Source: Spirochaetota bacterium (lineage in GTDB: Bacteria > Spirochaetota > JAAYUW01 > JAOAHJ01). From it: a stretch of 49,506 nt of DNA. Of the stretch, positions 19,482 through 28,300 are shown piece after piece. The stretch is taken from assembly GCA_026415295.1 (NCBI GenBank), contig JAOAHJ010000005.1, forward strand, positions 1 to 49,506, written 5' to 3'. Below the pieces are notes generated by a model, which saw only the letters and a program-made list of their open reading frames with translations, had not been told where the DNA came from and made no database searches. The position numbers and the translations under genes were made by a program. Each line of letters opens with the position of its first letter. The stretch's first letter is position 1.

Positions 19482-20618
19482 ATGAAAAATATTTTACTTG
19501 AAGATATTATAATAGTTAATCCTGAAGAAGTAAAAAAGAGAAAAAATATTATTATAAATGAAAATAGACTTAAAATAGTTGATGATATTTCCGACAAAAA
19601 GAATTTTAATATTATTAATTGTGAAAATAAAATAGCTTTTCCATGTTTACCAATTTTCAAAACAACCATTTTAGATGTTTTTTCTTATAAATATTTAAAT
19701 AGAGTTGATTTAAAAAATTTTACAAGTAAAGAAAACTTTGAAAAATTCCCATTTAATATTATCGAAATAACTTCAGAAGCAATTGCAAAGAAGATTATAT
19801 ATTCAGGCTCAAATATGCTTATTTATTCACATGTAGCTTATCAAATGGTCAAGAATTCTCTTTTAACAATATCGAGTTTTTTATATAATGAAGAAAAAAT
19901 TAAATCCTCTCTTTCTTATTTTATTAATAATTTTGAGCCTGAACAGGAGATTTTATCAGAAAAAGAAAACAAAGATTTTGAAGATTATGTAAGATCAAGG
20001 AAGGAATATTTTAGAAAATATCATAGAGCTTTTATTATAGATGATAAAATAAAAGAGGAAAAGATTTCTACTGAGCATTTAAATCATTTTTATATTAAAA
20101 AAGGATTTTTAAATTTAGCAAAGAAACTAGTTGATAATTTAAATGAAAATTCATATTTTATAATTCAATTTGAAGACTATAATGACATTTTTTTGTGGGA
20201 AAAAAAGTGGAACCAATTTATTGTTATTGAAGAGGAATGGTTAAAAGAAAAAAAAGTAAGTGAATATGTAATATCTACTGTAAAAAAAGAATTAGATTAT
20301 AATTTTATATTGTTTTTAGGAAATGGGGTTTATAATCTGTATAAAAGTTTTTCAAATATTATAAAATATTCTGAAAATTCTGAAATAATTTACTTTATAA
20401 AAAATCAACTTTTTGTTTTGTCAAAAGTTGCTTCTCTTTTTACTTTGGAAAAATTTGGTAAAATTGAGGATTATTATTATGCAGATTTTATGATAATTGA
20501 TAAATTCAAATATAATATTGATTCTTTTGATGATTTTATTGATTTTTTATTTGTAATTTATTTTGATTTATTGAGACCAGAATTATTAATAATTGATGGT
20601 AAAGTTAAAAAATTATAA
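19482..20618 (+). CDS. Amidohydrolase-like protein lacking metal ligands
   Basis: A 378-residue protein I cannot place by strong identity. Its ends follow the amidohydrolase superfamily plan. The N-terminus (LLEDIIIVNPEE...IIINENRLKIVDD...FPCLP) resembles the beta-sandwich plus the strand that normally reads PGLID-HxH. The C-terminus (SKVASLFTLEKFGKIED, then YYADFMIIDK, then LLIIDGKVKKL) resembles the A..LG..G.I..G..ADLVI.D...V...GK ending, as in SsnA or chlorohydrolases. The HxH pair is missing (FPCLPIFKT at about 53-61) and no clear metal His or Asp follows, so it is probably a pseudoenzyme. GGGG lies before the ATG. It follows the aminotransferase closely. Confidence 0.45.
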   Translation: MKNILLEDIIIVNPEEVKKRKNIIINENRLKIVDDISDKKNFNIINCENKIAFPCLPIFKTTILDVFSYKYLNRVDLKNFTSKENFEKFPFNIIEITSEAIAKKIIYSGSNMLIYSHVAYQMVKNSLLTISSFLYNEEKIKSSLSYFINNFEPEQEILSEKENKDFEDYVRSRKEYFRKYHRAFIIDDKIKEEKISTEHLNHFYIKKGFLNLAKKLVDNLNENSYFIIQFEDYNDIFLWEKKWNQFIVIEEEWLKEKKVSEYVISTVKKELDYNFILFLGNGVYNLYKSFSNIIKYSENSEIIYFIKNQLFVLSKVASLFTLEKFGKIEDYYYADFMIIDKFKYNIDSFDDFIDFLFVIYFDLLRPELLIIDGKVKKL

Positions 20619-20636
20619 TTAATTAAAATAAACATA

Positions 20637-20664
20637 TTGACAAAAAAAAATTTAGTGGTAAATA
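20637..20664 (+). promoter_or_regulatory. Promoter candidate for the tRNA pair
   Basis: TTGACA (20637-20642), 16-nt spacer, TAAATA (20659-20664), then tRNA-Asp begins at 20677. The -35 is perfect; the -10 is weak. The same TTGACA-N16-TAAATA arrangement occurs upstream of rplM. Confidence 0.4.
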
Positions 20665-20676
20665 TTTGACTGTTAT

Positions 20677-20750
20677 GGGGGTGTAGCGAAGATGGTTATC
20701 GCGCAGGTCTGTCACACCTGAGATCGCGGGTTCGATTCCCGTCACTCCCG
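20677..20750 (+). tRNA. tRNA-Asp (GTC)
   Basis: Full cloverleaf: acceptor GGGGGTG/CACTCCC (one G-T pair), D stem GCGA/TCGC, anticodon stem CAGGT/ACCTG with loop CTGTCAC (anticodon GTC), T arm GCGGG-TTCGATT-CCCGT, discriminator G. CCA is not encoded. G at the discriminator is the usual Asp identity element. Confidence 0.95.
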
Positions 20751-20766
20751 ATAAAATTTTTTTATA

Positions 20767-20840
20767 GGGCCCTTAGCTCAATCGGTTAGAGCAACTGACT
20801 CATAATCAGTGGGTTCTAGGTTCAAGTCCTGGAGGGCCCA
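20767..20840 (+). tRNA. tRNA with CAT anticodon (Ile2 or elongator Met)
   Basis: Cloverleaf: acceptor GGGCCCT/AGGGCCC (7 bp), D stem GCTC/GAGC, anticodon stem ACTGA/TCAGT with loop CTCATAA, T arm CTAGG-TTCAAGT-CCTGG, discriminator A, no encoded CCA. It is not an initiator: the acceptor end is fully paired and the anticodon stem lacks three G-C pairs. Elongator Met and the lysidine-modified Ile2 share this anticodon and cannot be told apart by eye. It follows tRNA-Asp by 16 nt. Confidence 0.92.
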
Positions 20841-21166
20841 ATTTATCAAGAAAAATTCTAAAAAGTCATATAAAAAATTTTAATATTTTATAATAAAAAT
20901 ATCAAAAGATAGAATTTTTATAAAATTTAAATTCTATTTTCTTAAATATTTTAAAATTAAATTTTTTTTTGTAGTAATGTTTATATATATACTATGCATT
21001 TTTTTAAGTTCTTTTTGAAAGATTATTGAATTAAAAATATTTTAAATTACAATAAAATAGATAATTTATTTAAATTTAGAAAAATCTCTTAAATAATTAT
21101 AAATTTTTTTAATTAAAATTAAAATATAAATATCAAATAATAAAGATATTTAATAAAGGGGGTATC
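20841..21166. other. AT-rich intergenic region after the tRNAs
   Basis: No gene. It holds an AT-rich hairpin at 20909-20937 listed separately, and the AAGGGGG ribosome binding site of the following lipoprotein gene at its end. No clear promoter consensus is visible. Confidence 0.6.
20909..20940 (+). terminator. Weak AT-rich terminator candidate after the tRNAs
   Basis: ATAGAATTT (20909-20917) pairs with AAATTCTAT (20929-20937) over an 11-nt loop, followed by TTT. The stem has only two G-C pairs, so it is a weak candidate in a region where AT hairpins arise by chance. Confidence 0.3.
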
Positions 21167-21991
21167 ATGAAAAAATTATGGTTAAACAAATTTATTAAAA
21201 TAATATTTTTAATAATTTTGATTTTCAATTTAGTTTTATTTTCTTGCTCAAAAAATAAAGATACATTAATTGTAGGAATGGAGTTATCTTATCCGCCATT
21301 TGAGATGACTGATGAAAATGGGAATCCTACTGGAATTTCTGTCGATCTTGCAAATGAATTTGGAAAATATATAAAGAAAAAAATAAAAATTCAAAATATA
21401 CCTTTTGATGGTTTAATTCCTTCTTTACAAACAGGTAAAATTGATCTTATTATTTCTTCTATGACAATAACAGAAGAAAGAGCTAAAGTTGTTGATTTCT
21501 CGATCCCATATTCAAAAGCTTATCTTGCTATTCTTGCTAATAAAAATTCAAATATAAATTCAATTGAAGATTTAAATAAAAAAGGGAAAGTAGTTGCAGT
21601 AAAAAAAGGAACTACTGGACATCTCTATGCTCAAAAATATTTAACAAATGCTACAATAAATGTATTTGATAAAGAAAGTTCTGCTGTTATTGAAGTTGTT
21701 CAGGGTAAAGCAGATGGTTTTATATATGATCAATTGAGTATTTTTAGAAACTGGTTAAATAATAAAGAAACAACTATACCAATCTTGAAGCCTTTCCAAA
21801 AAGATTTTGAATATTGGGGGATAGTAGTAAAAAAGGGTAATAAAGAGCTTCTTCAAAAAATTAATGATTTTTTAATATGGTTTAAAAAAGAGAATGGGTT
21901 TGAAAGACTTGCTGAAAAATATTTAAAAGAAGAAAAGGAATATTTTGATGCCCTTGGTTTGGAGTTCTTTTTTTCACCTTCAAGTAAATGA
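21167..21991 (+). CDS. Polar amino acid ABC transporter, substrate-binding lipoprotein
   Basis: A family 3 solute-binding protein of 274 residues. The signal peptide ends in a lipobox, LFSC, with lipidated Cys27. The mature domain opens LIVGMELSYPPFEMTDENG and contains FDGLIPSLQTGKIDLIISSMTITEERAKVVDFSIPY, the hallmark amino acid-binding block (given here in two overlapping parts: residues ~78-97 and ~98-113). It delivers a polar amino acid such as glutamine, arginine or cystine to the permease; the exact ligand is not readable. A strong AAGGGGG site precedes the ATG. Permease and ATPase genes follow in order. Confidence 0.9.
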   Translation: MKKLWLNKFIKIIFLIILIFNLVLFSCSKNKDTLIVGMELSYPPFEMTDENGNPTGISVDLANEFGKYIKKKIKIQNIPFDGLIPSLQTGKIDLIISSMTITEERAKVVDFSIPYSKAYLAILANKNSNINSIEDLNKKGKVVAVKKGTTGHLYAQKYLTNATINVFDKESSAVIEVVQGKADGFIYDQLSIFRNWLNNKETTIPILKPFQKDFEYWGIVVKKGNKELLQKINDFLIWFKKENGFERLAEKYLKEEKEYFDALGLEFFFSPSSK

Positions 21992-22052
21992 TTAATTGCA
22001 TATAATAATATTTAAATAATAATAGAATTATAAATGTTATTTATAAATTAAA

Positions 22053-22871
22053 ATGTTAAATAAAGTTAAAATAATAAATTTTTTAAAAATAATTTTCTTA
22101 GATAATATCGAAATTAAAGATAAGAAGTTAAATTTTATAAAAAAAGTTTTTAATATTGCAATTATTTTTTTAATTATTTTTTTTATTTTTAACTATTCTT
22201 TTTCAAATTTAAAATTTAGTTTTAATTGGGAAAACATATATAAATATAGAAATAAATTTATAATTGGTTTTGCAAATACTATAATTATTTCATTTTCTTC
22301 TTTGATATTGTCAATATTAATAGGATTTTTTTCAGCTATAGCCCAAATATCGAATATCACAATGATAAAATATATTTCAAAAGGATATGTAACAATAATA
22401 AGAGGAACACCTCTATTGGTTCAAATTTTAGTTTTTTTTTATATTATAGCAGATGCTTTTGGTATTCAAAATAGATATGTAGCAGGAGTTATTATTCTTT
22501 CAATGTTTTCGGGAGCCTATATTACTGAGATAATTAGAGGCGGGATAATTTCTATTAGCAATTCACAAAAAGAGACTATGAAAGCTTTAGGTTTTACTGA
22601 ATACCAAAAATATAGATATATAATTATTCCACAAATTTTTAAAATTATTCTCCCTGCTCTTATTGGCCAATTAGCTTCACTTATTAAAGATTCTTCATTA
22701 TTATCTATAATATCTATTTCAGAGTTTACTTTGAATGCTCAAGAAATTAATGCTTTTACTTTTTCTACTTTTGAAGCTTATATTCCTTTAGCTATTGGTT
22801 ATTTTATTTTAACTTATATTATTAATATATTTGGTAAATTTATTGAAAAAAAATACAGTTTTGAACATTAA
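22053..22871 (+). CDS. Polar amino acid ABC transporter, permease
   Basis: A 272-residue HisM/GlnP-type inner-membrane permease with about six hydrophobic segments. The coupling (EAA) loop is present as MKALGFTEYQKYRYIIIPQ, followed by the typical LPALIGQLASLIKDSSLLS. There is no Shine-Dalgarno sequence before the ATG; the leader is pure A/T, unlike the binding-protein gene 61 nt upstream. The first ~30 residues are a Lys/Asn-rich extension before the first membrane helix; a later internal start cannot be excluded. Confidence 0.88.
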   Translation: MLNKVKIINFLKIIFLDNIEIKDKKLNFIKKVFNIAIIFLIIFFIFNYSFSNLKFSFNWENIYKYRNKFIIGFANTIIISFSSLILSILIGFFSAIAQISNITMIKYISKGYVTIIRGTPLLVQILVFFYIIADAFGIQNRYVAGVIILSMFSGAYITEIIRGGIISISNSQKETMKALGFTEYQKYRYIIIPQIFKIILPALIGQLASLIKDSSLLSIISISEFTLNAQEINAFTFSTFEAYIPLAIGYFILTYIINIFGKFIEKKYSFEH

Positions 22872-23068
22872 AGGTAAATATATTAAATAAAATAAGGTTA
22901 TAATTAATATTGAAAAAATTTTAATAAAAATTAGAGAAAAATAAAAAATTAGATTAAAAATAATTATTAATAATTGCAATAAAAAAAATATCAATTTAAA
23001 AGAAATTAAAATATAAAAAATAATAAAAATAGTAAAAATTTATTATAATTTTATTTTAAATTAATTTT

Positions 23069-23800
23069 ATGCAACTTAAGATATCAAATTTAAAAAAATG
23101 CTTTGATGGAAAAGTTGTTCTTGAAAATATAAATTTAGAACTATTAAATTTTAATTCAATAGCAATTATTGGTCCTTCTGGCAGTGGTAAATCAACATTA
23201 ATAAGAATTATTGGTGGTCTTTTAAAGCCTTCATCAGGTAATATATATGTTAATAATAGTTTAGTTATTTGGGAAGAAAAATATTTGATTAATTATAGAA
23301 AGAAAATTGGTTTTGTTTTTCAAAATTATAATCTTTTTCCTCATTTAACAGCATTTAAAAATGTTTTATTACCTCTTATTAAAGTTCATAATATTGATAA
23401 TGAAGAAGCTTATAGTATTACAGAAAATTTGTTCAAAAGATTTGGGCTTTTACAACATAAAGATAAATTACCAATTATGTTATCTGGAGGTCAACAACAA
23501 AGGATTGCTATTATAAGAGCTATTGCTATAAACCCTGAATTTATTATATTAGATGAGCCTACCTCTGCTTTGGATCCGGAATATACTTCTGAAGTGCTTG
23601 ATCTTATAAATGAATTAAAAAATGAAAATAAAAAGTTCATAATAGTTACTCATGAAATTGGTTTTGCAAAGAAAGTATCAGATTATATGATATTTTTGAA
23701 TAGTGGAAAAATTGAAGAATTAAATAGATCAAAAGAATTTTTTGAAAACCCATATTCTGATAATTTGAAAAAGTTTTTAGAAAAAGTTTTAAAATATTAA
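23069..23800 (+). CDS. Polar amino acid ABC transporter, ATP-binding protein
   Basis: A 243-residue ABC ATPase, GlnQ-like. Walker A is GPSGSGKST (35-43), the Q-loop sits in FVFQNYNLFPHL, the signature is LSGGQQQR, Walker B is FIILDEPTSALDPE, and the switch His is in VTHEIGFA. It powers the import of the amino acid bound by the lipoprotein at 21167. A gap of 197 nt of gene-free A/T sequence separates it from the permease, and no Shine-Dalgarno site precedes the ATG, so its translation or separate transcription is unclear. It converges with the phosphofructokinase gene. Confidence 0.92.
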   Translation: MQLKISNLKKCFDGKVVLENINLELLNFNSIAIIGPSGSGKSTLIRIIGGLLKPSSGNIYVNNSLVIWEEKYLINYRKKIGFVFQNYNLFPHLTAFKNVLLPLIKVHNIDNEEAYSITENLFKRFGLLQHKDKLPIMLSGGQQQRIAIIRAIAINPEFIILDEPTSALDPEYTSEVLDLINELKNENKKFIIVTHEIGFAKKVSDYMIFLNSGKIEELNRSKEFFENPYSDNLKKFLEKVLKY

Positions 23801-23816
23801 TTTAATTGTTTTTTGT

Positions 23817-25052
23817 TTAAAATTCTATATCTTTTTTAGTCCAATTTAATATTTTTAATAGATCATATTCTTCTGGATTTGGCAACCATTTTAAAGCTTT
23901 CTCATAATCATCATCTTTAATATAATGCATATTATTGAATACCATTTTAAATTCTGGAAGATTAATGTCAACCATTCGAGTTATAATTTTCCCATTTTCA
24001 TCAGATATATCTTTAAGATAAAGAGGTTTTATATTTCCAAAATTATCAACAACAACAATACATCCTGTTTTACCTTCATCAAATAATTTTTTTACACCAA
24101 TTCCAAGTAATGTACAATATTTTAAATCATAGGCTATTGGGCTTGTACATCTTATCTCATATCCAATTTCAACAGGTCTTGAACCTATTTTAATTCCTAA
24201 AGATTTTAGTTTTTGTTGTAGAAGTATATTAAAAATGTGAGATTTACTAACAAGACCAAGCTCTGGATGTCCATGAGCATCATATGTAAATTGGATACCA
24301 GAATTTTTTAATTCTTCTTCATCAAGGAAATGAAAAACTCCTTCAGATATTATAACAGCTCCATAGTTAAGATTATATATTTTTCTTTTTATAATTGATG
24401 AGATCATCATTTTGACTATTTTATCAAGAGTTATTTTAGTTTTATTAAACATTTCTGGAATTATTATCATAGGATAGTGACAAGCTGTTCCTATACCAAA
24501 GGCAAGATGTCCAGCTTCTCTACCCATTGATGAAACTACAAACCAATTTCCAGATGTTTTTGCGTCTTCGTAAACTGTTGAGGCAATTCTTACTCCTTCA
24601 TTTTTTGCACTTTGATAACCAAAAGTTGGTATTTTATCAGGTAAAGGCAAATCATTATCGATTGTTTTTGGAACATGAATATTTTGGATTTTGTAATTAT
24701 TTGTTTCAAGAAATTTAGTTATTTTATTTGCAGATGTAGCAGTGTCATCTCCACCTATTGTTACAAGCAATTTAACATTGTTTTTAACAAAAAAGTCAAC
24801 TTTAAATTCTTCTTCTTTAGGTTTATATCTGCTCATTATTAAAGCTGAGCCACCTCTATCAAAAATTCTATCTGCAAAGTCAAAATTAAAAATTACATAA
24901 TTTGGATTATCTTTGAAAAGTGTTTCAAACCCTTTATGAAAACCAAAAACAGTATATCCTTCTTTTAAAAATACTTTTGCTATTGTTGATATGACTGTAT
25001 TAACTCCTGGAGCAGGACCTCCACCACATAGAATAATAACTGATTTATTCAT
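23817..25052 (-). CDS. Pyrophosphate-type 6-phosphofructokinase
   Basis: A 411-residue PFKA-superfamily enzyme that phosphorylates fructose 6-phosphate. Two sites point to pyrophosphate as donor rather than ATP: Asp103 in TIGGDDTATSA (ATP enzymes have Gly here) and Lys129 in VPKTIDNDLP (ATP enzymes have Gly). The catalytic TIDND Asp residues (132, 134) are present. The N-terminus CGGGPAPGVNTVIS is the phosphate loop. The length suggests the non-allosteric 'group III-like' or PPi family. Such an enzyme makes the step reversible and saves ATP, common in spirochaetes and other anaerobes. AAGGAG precedes the ATG. Monocistronic; the adjacent gene upstream is divergent. Confidence 0.88.
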   Translation of the reverse strand: MNKSVIILCGGGPAPGVNTVISTIAKVFLKEGYTVFGFHKGFETLFKDNPNYVIFNFDFADRIFDRGGSALIMSRYKPKEEEFKVDFFVKNNVKLLVTIGGDDTATSANKITKFLETNNYKIQNIHVPKTIDNDLPLPDKIPTFGYQSAKNEGVRIASTVYEDAKTSGNWFVVSSMGREAGHLAFGIGTACHYPMIIIPEMFNKTKITLDKIVKMMISSIIKRKIYNLNYGAVIISEGVFHFLDEEELKNSGIQFTYDAHGHPELGLVSKSHIFNILLQQKLKSLGIKIGSRPVEIGYEIRCTSPIAYDLKYCTLLGIGVKKLFDEGKTGCIVVVDNFGNIKPLYLKDISDENGKIITRMVDINLPEFKMVFNNMHYIKDDDYEKALKWLPNPEEYDLLKILNWTKKDIEF

Positions 25053-25361
25053 ATTAAGCTCCTTATATTTTTCTCTGAAATATAATTAACAAATCTATTT
25101 TTGTTTTTATTTTATATAAACTTAATTTTTAAATATAAAAAATCAACATAATAATTTAAGATTGTTAATTAACTATAAATTAAGTTATTGATTAACTTGT
25201 AGTTGACAAATTTTGAATATAATCTATTATAGTTTTTGAGAAGAATAAATAAAAGTTTTGATTATTAATTTTTATTTTTTAATAAAAAAATTAATTTTTA
25301 ATTTTTGTAATGTTCTTTAATTTAATAAAATTATTATTAAATTTAGGAGGTTAATAAAAGT
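25053..25361. other. AT-rich divergent intergenic region
   Basis: No gene. It separates the phosphofructokinase and giant envelope-protein genes and contains the promoter candidate at 25203-25230. Some short inverted repeats such as GTTAATTAAC are present but no GC-containing hairpin. Confidence 0.6.
25203..25230 (+). promoter_or_regulatory. Promoter for the giant envelope-protein gene
   Basis: TTGACA (25203-25208), 16-nt spacer, TATTAT (25225-25230), one mismatch from consensus. It implies a leader of about 125 nt before the ATG at 25362, which has AGGAGG nearby. Confidence 0.55.
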
Positions 25362-28300
25362 ATGATTAATATAAAAATTAAAAATATAAAAAATTATTCA
25401 TTAATTATAATTGTCTTTGCACTATTTATTTTTTCAGTGAACTTAATATATGCACAAACTACAAATAATACTAATTATGGGTTAGGATATTCTTATTATG
25501 ATTTTTATAGTTATGGAATGGCAACAGGTTTTGTTATTTCTCCATATTCAAATTATCCATTTTCTTTCCTTATAAACCCTGCATATGGTGCTAAACTTGC
25601 TGATAACGATTTCTCTTTTTTAATTTCTGGGTTTTCAAATTTTATAATTGGAAATACTTATTATTCATTTGATACTGTTTATGGAAATGTAACATTTTTT
25701 CTATCTTATATGAACCAATATGGAGTAAGTCCTAATAATAATATTCTTTTTAGAACTAATTTTGCAAAACTTATAAATGAAGATTTTTGGGTAGGTGTAG
25801 CATTGAACTTTATAACAGATGGATTTACAAATTTTGGCATGAATTTTGATCTTGGTATTTCTTCTAAAACACCTTACGAAGCATTTAATGGATTTGGATT
25901 TAAAAATTTAGCTTGGGGTATTGTATTAAATAATATAGGTTATCCTGCTAAAATTAATAGTAATTATTATCCCCCAATTGGTTTAATTGGATCGATATCT
26001 TTTGATTTTTTAAATATCAGTAACAATTTAGTTGTAACTTTTATAGATAATCTTTTTCTAAATTTTTATCCTTTTTCTATTGGTAATGGATCAAACATAA
26101 ATATAAATATTTTTAAATTTTTGGATTTAAATTTTGGAATTAAACTTGCCTATTTAGATTATTTATCTGTTTTTTCATATCATTTAGGTATTTCATTTTA
26201 TATTCCAATTAACAAAGATAATAATATTTATATATCCTATGGATATTCTAATAATTCAAACAATAATCCAATACATACAGTAAATTTTAATTACACATTT
26301 GGTGGTATTGATAAAAAAGCACCTATTACAAAAATCAAAGTTGATAAAAATAAATTTTCTCCAAATTATGACGGTGTTAAAGATGAAGTAAATATATTTC
26401 CAAAATTTGAAGATAATTCTATAATTTTTGGTTGGAAAATAATTATAATGGATGAAAAGGGAAATATAGTAAAAGTATTTGAGGCAGAAGATGTTAGAAA
26501 AGTTAGGTATGTAACTCTTGATAAAATATTTAATAGATTATTTGCAAAGAAAGAGCAGGTTAAGATTCCAGAATTTATTTCATGGGATGGAACAGATTAT
26601 GAAGGAAAAGTTTTACCTGATGGGAAATATTTTATTTATGCAATTTCATGGGATGAAAATAATAATGAAGGCAGAAGTGAGATTATTGAGGTATTAATAG
26701 ATACAAAAATTAATAAATTTGAGGTAAAAGAAACAACAGAATTTGATATGTTTTCTCCAAATGGTGATGGGAGAAAAGAAACTTATAATGCTAAAATTGC
26801 ATTTTCAAAATTGGATGAAGATGAATGGATTTTAGTGCAAATTTTTGATGAAAATGATAATCTAATTAATTCTTTTAAATTAGATAAAAATTATATAAAT
26901 AATAATACTATTTTATTTTCTTGGGATGGAATGACAAATAAAAATACCCTTGCTCCAGAGGGTTTTTATAAAATTGTATTTAGAGCAGAAGATGAAGCTG
27001 GAAATATTTTAAAGCTTGATGAGAGAAAAGTAACTCTTGTAAGAACTTATGAGGTAATAAAGTCTTATGCTTCCTCAGAATATCTTGCTCCAACAGGAAA
27101 TGGGAAAAATGATACAATTATTTTTATTAACAATATAACCTCTTCAGAAAATATAATATTTTGGGAATTAATAATAAAGGATAAAAATAATAATGAAGTA
27201 TTTAAACAGAATGGTGATGGAAATATTCCTGATAAGTTTGTTTGGGATGGAATAGATAAAAATAAAAAGCTTGTTTCTGATGGTAGATATATTTATTTCA
27301 TTAAAGCAAAATTTAAAAGTGGTAATGAACCAGTTTCTAATGAAGTAAATTTTACTGTAGATACTAAACCTCCAGTTATTATTATTACAGAAGAATATCT
27401 TGCTTTTTCTCCTGATGGTGATGGAAATAAAGATACTCTTAAAATAATTGTTGAGGTAAAAGATGAAGATAATATTAATGTAATTAAAGATATATTATTT
27501 ATTAATCCATATAAACAAAATTTATTAATTACTCCTCTTAACAAAAAGATTATTTCTGATAAAAAAATCGAAATTGTTCTTGATGGATATGATTTAGAGA
27601 GGAGGGAAATACCTCAAGGAAATTATATAGTATTAATAAATACTGAAGACAATGCTGGGAATTCTGCTAAATATAGTTCTAAAGAGATTAAATTAGTTAG
27701 AGTTGTAGAAGAAGTATATGTTGATTCAAATTTAGCTTATTATTCTCCTAACAATGATAATTTTAATGATTTAATTATATTTAAGGTTGATGCTAAAGAA
27801 AAAAATGGAATTGTTAAAACCACATTTTATATTGTTGGATCAGATGGTCAAATAAAAATAAAGAAAGAATTTAAAGGATTACCTGAAAATATTCAATTCA
27901 ATGATAAATTGGAAAATGGTCAATATTATTATTATATTGAAGTAGAATATGATAGTGGTATTAAGTCAAAATCTTACGATAAAAAATATTTTATTACTGA
28001 TTTAGTTTCACCAGAAGTTACTATAAGCTTAGATAATAGATATTTTTCTCCAAATAATGATGGAAATAATGATGTTCTAATTGTCAATCTTAAATCTAAT
28101 GAACCATTATTAAAATATGATGTAATTATTAAAAGAGGGAATAGTACTGTTGGAACTTATAAAATAGAAAATGTTAGTGAAAAATATATCTTAGATGGCA
28201 AGAATCTTTCTGATGGAGACTATTTAATTAATTTTATTTTTTATGATAATGCTGGGAATAGAACCTCAAAAGAAGAGTCCTTTTTTATAAATAGAGAAAG

